64,000 nucleotides of DNA from Brachionus plicatilis (taxonomy: Eukaryota; Rotifera; Eurotatoria; Ploima; Brachionidae). Below are positions 32,468-44,926 of this stretch, one piece after another. Under the pieces are notes generated by a model, which searched no databases, had not been told where the DNA came from, and saw nothing but the letters and a program-made list of their open reading frames with translations. Position 1 is the stretch's first letter; each line of letters begins with the position of its first letter. The stretch lies in NCBI GenBank assembly GCA_010279815.1, contig QEOQ01000204.1, positions 1,303,561 to 1,367,560 of the forward strand. Reading direction: 5' to 3'. Made by a program: the position numbers and the translations under genes.

Positions 32468-34869
32468 TTTTTTTCAAAATTTTTTCAAAGAATTAAAATT
32501 TAAAATCACTTGATTTTAGCTTAAAAACGAAAAGAATAGCCTATTTTACGGATTTGATTTCTATTTTAAAGCAGTTTTGGAATTTAGATAACTCATGCCC
32601 TAAGTGAATTATTTAGAGGGTCAAAAAATTTCAACTATGGAATTTTGAAGCTATTCAGGTTATTATTCGAAAAATGTTTAAAATTGTAAAATTTTTACTG
32701 AAGGTGCGCTGTAAACCTTTGTGCTAATAAAAAAAAAATTATTTCATTTAAAAAATAAATGTGTCTTGAATATGTTTTTAAAATAGAATTAATAAAAAAA
32801 ATTTTCTATTATGTTACTAAAAATCCAATTCTTTTTGCATTTTTTTAACAATCAAAAGTAAAATGAATGAGTAAACATTTTTTTCTAAAAGGGCCTTTCT
32901 TCATATTTTGTAATTTCCAAAATTTTTTAAAATTTTATTATTTTATTATTTAAAATTTTATTATTAAAATAATTTAATTAATTCAGAAGCGAAGAAAAAT
33001 GAATCAAGATTAATTTTTAAGTGTTTTATTTTTAAATTCGAGTTATTTAAATTAAGAATATTTTCTATTTACAAAAATGAATTATTTTATACCTAGATAA
33101 ATTAATAACTTTGTTGCTGAATTAATAGTTTTCTATGTGATCTTTTATTTGTGATCCGATAAAAAAATCAATCAAGAAAATCACAAAACTTTTATAAATC
33201 ATAATTTACCTTTTTTTATTTTACTTGAATTCATAAAATTTGAGTCTATTAAATTGTATTTATCTGAATGAAATCTACTCATTTGGTTTTTTAAAATCTC
33301 ATAAATGATTAAACAAGTATTAGAATCTTTTTTTTTAATATCACACTTAATATTAAAATAATTAAATAAAACATATTTTAATTAATTTTCTATTCGTAAT
33401 TTTGATTAATTTTTTAATTCAATTTCTGGCCTAATAAAAAAGATTGTAAACTTATTGAGAGCCTTAAGTATTTCCAAAAATTTTCAAATTGAAAATTAAG
33501 CAAAAATAAAATAAAACTAAAAATATTTTTTTTCACAATTTCAATATTGCTAAAATTTTTTTTTATCTTTTAAAATATTGATGATAATGAAATATCAGAT
33601 GTTGAATAAAAAATCGCACTGAATTTATTCTATTACGAACAAATTCTTTGTTTAAAGACTAATAAATTTTTAATAAATAAAGGGATTGAGCTGCAAAAAA
33701 AATTTTCGGTATCGTGTCGTAGACAGTCCAGGCATAATATGTTTTTATTATCCCTATCATCTCTTTCTGAAAATATTTTTGCAATTTTAAATTAAATTTA
33801 TATAAATGTTAAAATCTTCATTTATCAGGTGGATTAAAATAAAATTTAAAAAATAAATAAATTTTAGTCCCCTATACAAGTTACCCTTAATACTTTGCAT
33901 TAATACACCAATTTAATCTCAAATAATCCTGAAAGTAAATTTGAATGAAAATTTATAATACCGATGAAGAAAGAGTTTTAAAAGCATTTTGATGTTATAT
34001 TGTTTATAGTATCGTACATTATTTTCAAATAACTGATCCGTATTCACTTTTTAAAATTAATTTTTTTTCTTTAAAGCTAGCGTTAGTCTTGTTTTAAATT
34101 TAAAAATAAATAATTGCAAAGGTCTTATTTACTCATATAACAAATAAAACTGAACTTTATTGACATTTTTATTCTACACCCGCTATAAAAAAGAGAAAAT
34201 TAAAATGTTGAGTTTTTCCTTAAAGGTTTTGCTGAAAAATTTTTGTTTTCACTGCAGTCACAGTAACATTGTAAATATATAATAATAAATGATAAATGAT
34301 AAATGAAGCGATTTTTTTTAAAAGTCTGTTAAAGATAAAGAAAATTGAAAATTTTATGTAGGTAGCTGACTGAATCGACTTCTTTTGCTTTTTTTTAAAA
34401 AAAGCAAAAGTTAAAATACACTTATATAATTCTGATTTTTATTTATTTCCTATGCTTCATCTTGCCAGTTCGCCGTAAATAAAGGCTACCAATTTTTAAA
34501 AATAAAAATTCGATAAACCTTTAAAAAATTATATTAATTTGACAATCCTATTTAGTTTTAATTTTTCTATTTATATTAAAATTTATCAATTGACAGGAGG
34601 GTTTTTTTTCTTCTTATTTTAAATTTTTAATCTAAATTAACACTAAAGCACCGAGAGAACGAGCGAGTCATTTTGACTCCTTTAGCTAAATTATTTTATC
34701 TTATGTACAGATTTTTCAAATAAATAAATCTTTTTCGAATTATTTAGATTGTATGATATATTGTGATATATTTGTGACATCAATTTATTTTGGATATAAA
34801 TAACACTATAAATGATTGAAAAAATAAAAAAAATTTTAAATTAATTTAAATATTTTTATTTTAAAACAA
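32468..34869. other. intergenic
   Basis: About 2.4 kb, AT-rich. Promoter of the proline-rich gene at the left. At 34637 a TTAA is followed by CACTAAAGCACCGAGAG and a nearby GAGTCATTTTGACTC, which resembles one piggyBac-type terminus, but I found no matching second end. A short hairpin (CTTTTGC with an A/T core) lies near 34385-34410. Confidence 0.4.
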
Positions 34870-36477
34870 TTATTTTGATTTATAGAAAATTCCAAATATA
34901 ACAATAACAACGGCAGTAAATGCAAATATACAATAAAATACAATGATATGATAAAATGCGTAATCATAACAAATAAATTTAAGTGCCACTGGATCTAAGC
35001 TATCTGATTTAAGCTCGCTTAAAGATCTTAATATCTCATCTTTTGACAAATATTTTTGTTGACTTTTATTGGTAGAATTTGTATTTGCATTGCCAAATTC
35101 TGGATTGAAAACCCAGTAATTGCCGCAAATGAACCAAACAAGTAGAAATAATAGCAATGATTGTCTAACCCAAAAAAAAAAAAAAAATCTCATAGTGTGA
35201 CAATCGACTAGTTTAAATGGTTTTTGAGATTTTTTATGATGACGATACAAATGCTTATGAGTGGAGTATTTATTACCATATCTTCCATTAAAATAATGGT
35301 TGCCAAGGCTGTTGTCACTCAGACTTTTTGCCCTTTTCTTAGCGCGCTTCTGTTTTTTCCTCTCCAGGTTTATCTCACTAGATGACTTGGAACGCCTAAA
35401 ATTTGACTGAGTCGGATTACGGCCTCGTTTTATCCTTGAGCCGACAGTGCCCACACTAGCCTTGCCACTTGAAATTTCAGATCTTTGAAAAGTGTTGTCT
35501 CTTCTTCTAATTCTTTCGCTGGTGTTATCACTCTTGTTCGAAATTGAATTTAAACTTGCATTGAATCTTGCCATGGAACTACTATTTGAGTGTACCAGAT
35601 TTCTGCTTAAGTTCAAGCTGGTTTCGGAAATATGGCACAATGACGGCTGAGGATCCATGGTAGAATGAGCCTCGCGGCTAACTTTCCGTACTAAGCCTTT
35701 GCAGCAACTAAAACAACAGCAGTCACATAAAAAAAAGTTCAAAAAAAAAGTTGAGCAACAACTTAGTTTGACATTGAATTTGGAGCATGGTGACAAGTCC
35801 GAATAGCTTTTGTCTGAGTTTTCGTATAAGGAAGCAGAATTAAGGTTGGATAAAAAGAGCGAGGCGCTGAACCGGTTTATGATAAGACGCCAAATAAGAT
35901 GTTCGTACATTTTGGCAACAATTGACTTTGAGTATTTAAAGGGACATGAAAAGTAGATAAATATGTGCAAAATGCCGACAATGCCGAATGTTAGTAAGTA
36001 AATTGGGATTTTTTTATAATTGCCACAGTGCTCCAAGCCAAGGATGCCAATTACAATGAAGGACAGATATGCGCAAATGGAAAACAAGGACAAGAAGGCT
36101 ATAGCAGCGTATTTTAGTGTCGAAGAGGTAATCACCGTGTTTATATTTGGATCATGAACATTTTTGTGAATTTTTTTGTAGCTAGATTTAGAATTGTGCA
36201 TATTTTCATTCGGATTTGATTCTGGACTTCGATTATGAACCAAATTAAGCTCGCTTGAAATTTGGTTAGTATTAGAGTTTGCATTGTCTAATCTTAGTCG
36301 TGAAATTTCGTCACATATTTGATGATTAAACACACAATTTGCATTTGAGTCATTTGTTTGGATACCTGTATTAGTACCCCGAAAATTTTGGTCTAAAAAT
36401 TGATTTGCGCCCCCGACGCTTTGATTGCATTTATTTGAAATCAGGGAGTTGATGTGGTGTTGAGACGAACGGATCAT
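34870..36477 (-). CDS. four-helix transmembrane protein, TMEM272-like
   Basis: Intronless, 535 residues, no signal peptide. Four hydrophobic helices: about 122-146, 156-176, 430-452 and 507-531. Residues 1-115 are Asn/Ser-rich. Between helices 2 and 3 lies a loop of about 250 residues with a Cys cluster at 240-259 (CDCCCFSCCK, a possible palmitoylation patch) and a strongly basic Ser/Arg/Lys stretch (320-420). Helix 3 ends in WFICGNYWVF, and helix 4 follows a Cys-Tyr segment (FICYDYAFYH). This pattern resembles TMEM272-like proteins, which have four closely spaced helices and no long loop. The long basic insertion is unusual. Function unknown. A run of 14 A at about 35169-35182 encodes consecutive Phe in helix 3, so a sequencing indel there would alter the frame. 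Confidence 0.6.
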   Translation of the reverse strand: MIRSSQHHINSLISNKCNQSVGGANQFLDQNFRGTNTGIQTNDSNANCVFNHQICDEISRLRLDNANSNTNQISSELNLVHNRSPESNPNENMHNSKSSYKKIHKNVHDPNINTVITSSTLKYAAIAFLSLFSICAYLSFIVIGILGLEHCGNYKKIPIYLLTFGIVGILHIFIYFSCPFKYSKSIVAKMYEHLIWRLIINRFSASLFLSNLNSASLYENSDKSYSDLSPCSKFNVKLSCCSTFFLNFFLCDCCCFSCCKGLVRKVSREAHSTMDPQPSLCHISETSLNLSRNLVHSNSSSMARFNASLNSISNKSDNTSERIRRRDNTFQRSEISSGKASVGTVGSRIKRGRNPTQSNFRRSKSSSEINLERKKQKRAKKRAKSLSDNSLGNHYFNGRYGNKYSTHKHLYRHHKKSQKPFKLVDCHTMRFFFFFWVRQSLLLFLLVWFICGNYWVFNPEFGNANTNSTNKSQQKYLSKDEILRSLSELKSDSLDPVALKFICYDYAFYHIIVFYCIFAFTAVVIVIFGIFYKSK

Positions 36478-39372
36478 TAATTTTGTTTTTTTTTTTCCAA
36501 TTCAGTCAGTTTTTATTTAAGATATCATTTGAATACTGTGTTCCGTATGATACAATTAATAGAATGACTAATCAAGTTAATGCTGTTCTCCCACCACACA
36601 GGTAGAAGAATATCAACATCAAAACTAAAATAGGATTTTTTTTTATTTTTAGTTCTAATTTGATGTCATACTTGCTACCTGTTACTAAGATCTAAAAAAA
36701 AATTATTAAAATATTTGAAATATTCTTGGAGATTTAAAAAAATAATAAATTTTATCTTATTTTTATCTTATCCAAAGAAAATAAAAATAACTTGGATGAG
36801 TTTTTTTTTCTAAATAGTAAAATTAGATTGAATTAATTGAGACTTAATTAATTAACCACTGTAGAATTTTGACTAAATTTCAATTCAATTTCATTTAGAA
36901 TTATTGTGTATATATTGTTATTTGAGATTTAAAAAATTTTTTTTTTAACTTTTAGCTTTCATTTACATGGGGATGCATTTACCTGTATTGGTATGCCATT
37001 ATAATATTTTTATTAGAAATTACGTAATATTTTGTCTAGAAAGACAATTTTGACGTAAGAAAATAAGTTTGTTTCGAATTTTTCACCTAAAAAAGAGTTT
37101 AAAAATTTTAACATGTGTTAAATTTTATCAATATAAAATTTAAAATATTTAAAAGTAATTTTAAAATTCTTATCGAATTGAAAAGATATTTGAGTATGTC
37201 TTTTAAATGTCAAATAATAAGTCAAAAATCTACATCTTTAATTTTGAATTTAGGTCGAATTCCAACCTTCTTTATCAAAGCTTTGTTGCCTGAATATTTT
37301 AATTTGTGGACCAGAAACATTTATTCTATTTCTTTGATCAATTAAAAGTTAAAATTAGAAAAATTGTTAGTTCATAGATTTGAAAGAATAAATTTAATTT
37401 TTTTGGGCTCAAGTTTTTCAACTTTCAAAACCCATAATTAAAGTTTTTAAAATCTAAGAAATATTTAACTTAGTAACAAGTTTTTAAAATATTTAAGAAA
37501 TCTTCTTATTTAAGAAATATTATTCTAAATCTGAGATTTTTAAAATATGCAAAAATTTAATGTTTAAAGAAACCTTAAATAAAAATTTTATGAAAAGTTT
37601 TGCATAAATTCTTAAATTTTTGAAATTTAAAATAGCTTGGCGAGGTTTTTGAAAATGAAAATCGATTAATAAACCTAACTACAGTTGCTATAATGAAACT
37701 TATTTTATTCGTTTTAGAAAAGATGTATAAAATGTAAGTGTAGGGAGCTTGCATCATTTTAGAGTCATAGAATTTTATTTTAAATTTAATATAATATAAT
37801 AATGAAGTTATATAATTTGTTGTGACTACGAAATAAACATTAAAACAAAAACCTAAAAAATGAGTTTAAAGAATTATTGGAAGTACAAAAGAATTTAATT
37901 TATTCAAATCCAATTAAATTAGTGCTCTAAATATTGAAATTCGAGAATTTTAAAGCAATAAACTATTTTTAATTTGTGTTTTTTATTTTATTCAAATAAT
38001 TAGATTCTAAAAGTTTTGAAATTTTAAATTTTAGTCATTTTTTCAGTTTTATGAAAATAAGTTATTTGAAATAAAGCCAATATCGATTAAAATTTTAAAC
38101 CAACTAGCTAGTATATTAATCTGAAAAATGTATTGAAATTTTTTTAGACTGATTAGTTTGTTATTTGGATGAAAATTTTTAAAATTTATTTGTTAACAAG
38201 GTAAAAATATACATATTCTTGAAATTAATGCTTTATTTTAATTTGCATTTTAATTGAGTTATTTATTTGCTTAGCGACATGGCAACACAGAAAGTTTTAA
38301 ATTGGTTTTAAATTTTAATTAAAATATGTTCAATGATAAAAATAATGAAAAAAAAATTTAATTATTTCTTACAATGATTATTTGCTACATTAAACATTTA
38401 ATAGAAATGTGCTATAATAGTTTCATAGAACTAATTAAGATATTCTAATTGCTTAATTTAGATTTATTATCATAAAATAAATTAAGAAAATGTTTTCCAT
38501 TATTTAATCATTTAAAAACGATTAGAATAAAAACATTTACCTATTTGATTCCAACCATAAATTTTAATAAATTAATTTTAATTAAATTTCTACAGTATTT
38601 TAAATTGATAATGTTTAATTTTTTCTTTTTTAATTGACTTGTTTCTGGTTATATTGGACACTCTTTATTTAACAGTGTTCCTGGTAAGTAGTCTCTTAGT
38701 GGCATCACCATCAGATTAAATAAATAATCAAAATAATTTTTTGAAGAATAAATAGGTAGATTAACTTAATTTTCAAATTTTATTTTATTTTATTTTCAAA
38801 ATTGTATTTTTATTTGATTTGTAAATAATTTGCAACTAACAAAGTTCGAAGAGTGGGAATAAGATACATAGCCAGATAATCTTTAACAGGGATTTAAAAA
38901 TTAAAATTCATTAGAGTTAAAATTAAATTAAAATACAAATAAAAGGCTAGCAAAAAAAATTATCAACAGAGAACTTTTTTATGTTTTTGAATTTTTCAAT
39001 CGTCTTGACATTGATCTAATTTTTTGGTATCCTCAGATCAGATTCAGATCGCTAGTCGCTCGGTTGAAGAAAAAAATTTTAATAATTTTAAATAAAAAAC
39101 TTATTGTGATAAGCTGAGGATATTTTCATAAATTTTTTCATTTTGAATTCAGCGGACAAGCGTTACACTCAAATCCTTTTTTTGTTAGAAACTTTACACA
39201 GTAGAATTTATTTTCATTTAAAAAAATTGTATCATGTCATCTATTTCTCTTCTATTTTAAAGAGTAGCTACTCATTGAGTATTTAAGCGTTTATTGCAGT
39301 ATTTTTTCGTAAATTTGAACGTATTATTTGATAAATTCTAATTATTAAAGTAAATGAAATATTAATCAGTAT
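36478..39372. other. intergenic
   Basis: About 2.9 kb of very AT-rich sequence. Frames at 37115-37345 and 37575-37757 have biased, low-complexity composition and no motif. No gene or structured repeat is recognised. Confidence 0.5.
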
Positions 39373-40035
39373 TTAACACAAGAAAGCCCTACGGGTCAAA
39401 TTGACACGAATTTAGGTTTTAAACCTCATTATGAATTGAACTGAAAAAGAAATTAAAAATTTTTTTTTCAATTCAGGTCGTTTTTCAAAAATAATTAAAA
39501 ATTTATGTAACTTTATTGTTTAAATTTATCTTAAAAGCCAATAAACAAATTTTATACTTTAAAGCCTGATGGGTCAAAGTGACCCGACTTATTAGTTTAT
39601 TAAAGTTCTAAGTCCATCGATGTAAAATCGCATTTTGTGTTTCTGTATTTTAATTTTTATATCAATTGAAAAATGAAAAAATGAATAATAATTNNNNNNN
39701 NNNNNNNNNNNNNNNNNNNNNNNNNNNNNNNNNNNNNNNNNNNNNNNNNNNNNNNNNNNNNNNNNAAAAAAATTTTCAGTTAAAAATTTTAAATTTTTAT
39801 AGGTTTTATAGCGAAATGATTAGACAATTGTAAATTTTTTTATCAAATAAAAAAGGAATCTTGAAATTATTTTTTCATTTCTTGATTTTAAAGATTTGGT
39901 TTAAAAGATTTAAAAAATAAATAAGCCCATTCAACTATCCTTGACCAAAAAATCAATGAAATGATTGAAGGATCAAATTGACCGGATCGAACTTTATAAA
40001 AATCGGTATAAAAAAATCGGGCTTTCTTGTGCTAG
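39373..40035. mobile_element. piggyBac-like non-autonomous element, interrupted by assembly gap
   Basis: Left end TTAA (39373-39376), then CACAAGAAAGCCC and GGGTCAAATTGACAC. Right end GGATCAAATTGACCGG, then GGGCTTTCTTGTG (40019-40031). The 13-bp termini are exact inverted repeats, and the subterminal GGTCAA(A)xTGACC palindromes are typical of piggyBac-type elements. A further GGGTCAAAGTGACCC lies at about 39572-39588. The right flank is CTAG rather than TTAA, so it has mutated or the end differs. No transposase is visible; the gap at 39694-39765 hides part of the interior. Confidence 0.55.
39694..39765. other. assembly gap (run of N)
   Basis: 72 unknown bases. The true length may differ. It lies inside the piggyBac-like element, consistent with a repeat-induced scaffold break. 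Confidence 0.99.
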
Positions 40036-40963
40036 TAAGACTAGATACTAAAACCTGAAAATTTGGTAGACTCAAAATATTAGAACAGCTAAGAATTTGA
40101 ATTTTTTTTTGGACACTAGATCATAATTAAAAGATTGTTTATTTAAAAGGAGTCTTATATCAAATTAAACATTATCGTATTTTTTTTTCTTTTTCTGTTT
40201 ATCTATAACTGATCAAACAAATTCTGATAAATTTAAACATCTTGTTAAGAAATAAAAGAACTGAAGCGGTTTTTGGATCAAAATATTGAAAAAATTTTTG
40301 ATCCATTTGTTGTTTAGGTCAAATTTTTTTGATTTTAATTTTGATATAATTTTTATCTCTCGACTAAAATTGCAAATTTAACACCTTAAACACCAACTAC
40401 GTCATTTTAAATTTTAAATTTTGGGGAATGTCTTGAGCAGCTTAGAATGATCTGAGACTTTCTTATTAGTCCGGTGGGAGATGCATCACAATTTTAATGT
40501 TTTAGAATATTAAATTGAATAATTAATTTTTTTTGAAAACAAAATTTAAAGAATAATTAATCGAAAATTTTACTCATTTTATAATTCTCGAATTAAATTT
40601 ACTTTTAGCAATATGAAACTCATTGCTAATTAAAATCTAAATAAGAGGGCCCATATACGTACCCACCGCACTTTCACTAAAACCATAAAATGAGTAAAAT
40701 TTGATTAGAAAAAAATTTTCTTTGACTTCTTTACCACTTTCCTAATCCAAAGTTTGATCAAAAATTGACTGGTACTACAATTCATTTTAAAACAAAAATT
40801 TTTAAAAAAATTGACTTTTAAAAATAAAATAAAATTAAAATTGTTAATATTTATTAAAATTGAATGGATGATTAAAATTTTCATACAATTAAAATTAACT
40901 ATACAAAAAAAACAGCTAAAAATTGGTCAAAAAGTGATAAATATTTATTTTAAAATTTTGTTG
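40036..40963. other. intergenic
   Basis: About 0.9 kb downstream of the first PDZ-DH gene. The frame at 40811-40993 is low-complexity Lys/Ile and not convincing. Nothing else seen. Confidence 0.5.
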
Positions 40964-42652
40964 TTAACAGGAACCAGAATTCGACTGACTTGAATTAAAC
41001 GATTCAAAACCATAACTATCCTGGTCAATATTTGTATTTTCATTCAACGTCAAACTTGATTCACAAATTGAGCTGATAATCGATTGATCGGTAAAGAGAC
41101 TTTCAGAATCTTCAGCAAAAGTAAAATCATCTTGGTCATTTAAAGTCTCGGTGTCATCATGTGGCAACAAGTCTTCATCGTAGCACACTTGGCTCAATTT
41201 CACCTCACTAGTATCAATTAAATTGACTATTTTTCTCAATTCAACAATTACAGAATCAATGTGTGGCGCTTCACTTGGACTACGCTTCGACTCCATTGTA
41301 TACATTCGAATTTGTTTAAACAAGTCCATTGTTTTGTGCATGTGCACAATTGGCAAGTCGATCAAATTGGACAGAGTCAAATTGGCCGATTGGGTCTCAT
41401 TGAGAAACAGTCTAAATTGCTTTGAGTGCAGCACAAGATCGTTTAGCAGCTCTTTGGCTTTGGGGTATCCTTTGACATAGGTGGTGAACGCTTCTTTGAA
41501 TAAGCTCATTTTTTGTGTGTACAATTGACCGATTTTGGTGTATAAGTCATAGGCTGACCACTTGTCCATTGATCTCAAAAAGTTTTCGCTAATTACCAAA
41601 ATTTTCTCCACATTTTGAAACAAAGTAAAGTAGTCTTGCTGCTGAATGAAAAAGCCTCTCAATGGTCGTGAAAATGTGGCCACTGACATGCTCAAAAAAG
41701 ACACAAAATTGGCCTCGATTTCGATCAAATTGCCGATCAGCTGAGTCCTTATTTGGTCGAATTTGTCCATTTTCATTGATTCATAATTCATTGTTGACTT
41801 GAGCTGCACTTTTGGCTTTGACGTTGAACCAAAGGTTAGGTCACATTGTGAATAGGAATTGGTAGTGTTTGTGACAGTGGTGATTGATAGATTCGACTGC
41901 ATAGTTGGCCCATTGGACTGTGTCATTTTTTCACTTGATTCATTGTATCGAGACAATGTCTCATAACCAGTGTCTGCTCCACTCTCACATTTGACCATTT
42001 TGCCAATGCGGCAACACTCTCTGCTGCACACAACATACTCATTTGGCTTGATACTTGAACAGCATTTGTTTGTGCTCTCGGACTCTTCGAAAAAAGTTGC
42101 CGAAATGGTTGTGTTTGTTGGCTGAGCACACGACAACCACAGTGATGGACGAAGCCATTTAGAAATTAGACTACCATTTTTTTTTCTTTTAATTTCATTT
42201 TCTTGTTCAGTGTCTCTAGTTTTGCCATTAAAAGTATTGGTGTACATTTTTTTGGCAGTGTCTTGGTTGTCGAACAATCGACGGTAAATAATTAATTTTA
42301 AAATATCAGCATTATTTGATTTTATCAAAGTTAAAATGGATTTTATTCTAGCTCGACAACAATTTACGTCATTGACTTTGATTATCAGGTCTCCTTTTCT
42401 CAGGCCTGATTTATCAGCCACACTATTTTGAGCCACTGCTTCCACATGACTTGGACAATAGCCCGCTACAACAAAACCATAGCAGTTGCTTGACTTCAAT
42501 TCATCCTTGGTCTGCTTTAGACACAATTCCATTTGTTCATAGGCAACATTTTTCACTTTTACATATTTGGCCATTTTTTTGCCACTTGGCTGTGCCTTAC
42601 TAACCATTGGTACTGGATTGGATTTTTTAGAATTAAAAAATTTCAAAGACAT
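40964..42652 (-). CDS. PDZ-DH protein (putative RhoGEF), paralogue 1
   Basis: Intronless, 562 residues. A PDZ domain lies at about 30-125: the family GLGF loop is replaced by YGFVVAGYCP, with GLRKGDLIIKVNDVN as the later strand. Residues 140-290 are Ser/Thr/Asn-rich with a Cys-rich patch (VVCSRECC). A helical region at about 299-482 fits a Dbl-homology (RhoGEF) domain: RTQLIGNLIEIEANFVSFL is conserved region 1, followed by FSRPL and later helices to IVNLI. No PH domain follows, and conserved region 3 is weak, so exchange activity is uncertain. The C terminus is acidic. Residues 159-501 are almost identical to the paralogue at 49691-51253, whereas the PDZ halves and C-terminal tails differ. 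A role in scaffolded Rho-family GTPase signalling is inferred. Confidence 0.75.
   Translation of the reverse strand: MSLKFFNSKKSNPVPMVSKAQPSGKKMAKYVKVKNVAYEQMELCLKQTKDELKSSNCYGFVVAGYCPSHVEAVAQNSVADKSGLRKGDLIIKVNDVNCCRARIKSILTLIKSNNADILKLIIYRRLFDNQDTAKKMYTNTFNGKTRDTEQENEIKRKKNGSLISKWLRPSLWLSCAQPTNTTISATFFEESESTNKCCSSIKPNEYVVCSRECCRIGKMVKCESGADTGYETLSRYNESSEKMTQSNGPTMQSNLSITTVTNTTNSYSQCDLTFGSTSKPKVQLKSTMNYESMKMDKFDQIRTQLIGNLIEIEANFVSFLSMSVATFSRPLRGFFIQQQDYFTLFQNVEKILVISENFLRSMDKWSAYDLYTKIGQLYTQKMSLFKEAFTTYVKGYPKAKELLNDLVLHSKQFRLFLNETQSANLTLSNLIDLPIVHMHKTMDLFKQIRMYTMESKRSPSEAPHIDSVIVELRKIVNLIDTSEVKLSQVCYDEDLLPHDDTETLNDQDDFTFAEDSESLFTDQSIISSICESSLTLNENTNIDQDSYGFESFNSSQSNSGSC
41151..42181 (-). repeat. 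near-identical block shared with 49797-50827 (copy A)
   Basis: This 1031-bp coding block aligns without gaps to 49797-50827 (constant offset 8646). I counted 11 substitutions by eye, about 98.9% identity; 4 change the protein (K/R, D/N, D/E, V/E). Just outside both ends identity collapses, although the frames stay open. Confidence 0.95.
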
Positions 42653-44273
42653 ATCCGTACTAAATATTAGGTATAGAAAAAAAATTGTTCTTTTTTTTTT
42701 ATTGATTAATTAGTTATGTAATTTATCTAAAATAGAAAAAAAAAAATTTATTTATATAAAATTGTAAAAGAACAGTAGTTTTATTGATTTAGCACTTGTT
42801 GATTTGAAATATTTGAATTAGAACAAAACAGTAAGCCGACAATTAAAATATTCATTTAACACGTGTCAGAGTAATCTCATTAAGTTTTTAATTGAAAACA
42901 TCTTTTAACATAATAGGAAACATTTTTTTAGTCTAACAAGATTAAGTTGTACAAGCGTGTCTGACTGAGTACTGCTCCGTGCATTTACACCATTTGTTCT
43001 CTTGCTGTGTTATAAGGAATAATTCCGTAACAAAAAAAAGATTCTCTCCTAGTCCAGCTTTTTTTATAAAGTACATTGATAAAAGTATCTTATATTTGAA
43101 ATAGTAAACAAATTCAATACCGTTAAGTGGAGTAGATAATCTGATAAAAATAATTGTTGAAATTGTTAGGTAAGTTTGGCGTTTCAAAGAAAAGCGCCTT
43201 TAGAATTTCGAGTTTATTAAACTGATCCAACTGGCTTGAAACTGGGATACAAATAATAGACTCAAGTCGAGTTTTTATACAGTTCATGGTGTCAGATATG
43301 CCTGGGATAGATTTGATCTTGAGATTTGTGTGACACGTCTTAAAGAGACTCTATTTATAAGCCGAGTCAAGTTTATCAATGGTGCATCGCATTGAATCGA
43401 GTGGAAGAGATTAGAATCTAATACACCTTTATCTGGGAAATCTGCTGGAAATATCAAACTGTTTTTGCTTGAAAAAAGAAAAACGTGAACTATGTGACTT
43501 AAATATTAGAAGCAATTGGGTGATAAAACTAGTTATTAGACCTAATGATAAGTTGATGTTCTTTTTTTTTAATTGACAAGTTTAATTTGTCCCTCTTGTC
43601 TCGTCCAGGTTCTCGTTTTGCGTCCCATATCGATTGTGTTGACAAGCAAGCTAATTGACCACCTATTGAAATTAGATTATGTCTTATCGATGAAGCTTAA
43701 TTGATTTTTTTTTTCTCAAGTGAATTATTTCAATTGAGCTTATCTTTTTTGTGTCCAATCTGTAAAATTAGTGAATTTAGCATTGAGGCTATAGAATTAT
43801 TCTTAAATACATGAGAGAGTTATATAATTTGTACCTAAATTTTGAAAATAAGCATGTTAAACAATCAATGCTGATTGATTAATAAATTCCAATAGTGCAA
43901 ATTAGTTATTTACAATCTAAAATTGTACTAATTGTTGAGACCATAACGAATTTTGATTAAACCATTTATTTTTTTATTGCTTTATGAAAAGATCTCTTTT
44001 TGATTTAATTTTTTGAAGAAAAAATTAAAAAATTGGTAGAGTTGGCGCAGACCTTAACACGACTTTACATAATTTTTATTTTTACAATAAATTTAAAGTT
44101 TTATTATTATTTCTATTTTTTTTAAACATTAATAAAAAATTCAATTCTCATCTTTAAATTTAAATAAATTTTTCTCTTTTTACTAAAATAATTTTCTTCT
44201 AAAATTTTATCATCGCCAAAATTGGCGTTAATTGAAAATAATAGTCATAATTTTTGAAAATTTAAAGCTCTGC
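42653..44273. other. intergenic upstream of PDZ-DH paralogue 1
   Basis: About 1.6 kb. The minus-strand frame at 42942-43187 has no motif. Contains the presumed promoter of the gene to the left. No element recognised. Confidence 0.5.
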
Positions 44274-44558
44274 AATGACATCAGAGTTGTTTAAAAGTCC
44301 CTAAAAAAGTCCAAGTCCAGAATTTCTTTTTTAAATTTGCTAGATCAGACTTCATATCAAAAAATTTATTTACTCTTGGGTTGTCTAATGAAATAGATTT
44401 GCCATATATCAGAATTTTGTTGCAATTTTAGCATAACTTTCTTCTTCAGTATTCAAAATCTTAAAGCCTGGACTTGGACTTTGGAATGAAAATTAAAAAA
44501 AAAAGTCAAGTTGGACTTGACTTGAGACTTGTGACTTTTAAACAACTATGAATGATAT
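44274..44558. mobile_element. hAT-type MITE, copy 1
   Basis: Element 44282-44550 with termini CAGAGTTGTTTAAAAGTC and its inverse (right end reads CATAGTTGTTTAAAAGTC). The inverted similarity continues inward (GTCCAAGTCCAG with CTGGACTTGGAC). Flanking 8-bp duplications AATGACAT and AATGATAT match at 7 of 8. Termini of CAGNG type with 8-bp duplications are the hAT superfamily hallmark. No coding capacity. Confidence 0.8.
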
Positions 44559-44926
44559 AACAACAATTCATTCTCAAAATATAAAAAAAATTGATTTTTT
44601 TTATGATCAATAGTCATTAACAAGATAATATAAAATTAATTTTTTTTATTCAATAAATCGGGTTCTAAATTAAAAAAATTATTAAAATAATTAAAACTAA
44701 ATTAATTCAATTTAATTATTATCCCAAACAAAATGAAATCAATAATAATTTTTCTTGATTTTATTCTTATTCTTTTCTGGTTCCCTCTTTTCAATCCTTT
44801 TACCACTTCTCTATTCACTTGATCAATTACCCAAAAAGATTGACTTTGACCTATTCTGACTAGCCTGCGGTTACCCTCAAATTAATATAATTAATAATAA
44901 AATTTGGTTTAAATTTTGAAGAACTA

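Noticed and set aside
34637..34680. piggyBac-like terminus TTAACACTAAAGC
   Set aside because: No second end or duplicated TTAA found, so not listed as an element.
37115..37345. 76-residue Lys/Ile/Phe-rich frame
   Set aside because: Low complexity in AT-rich DNA, no motif, no splice context.
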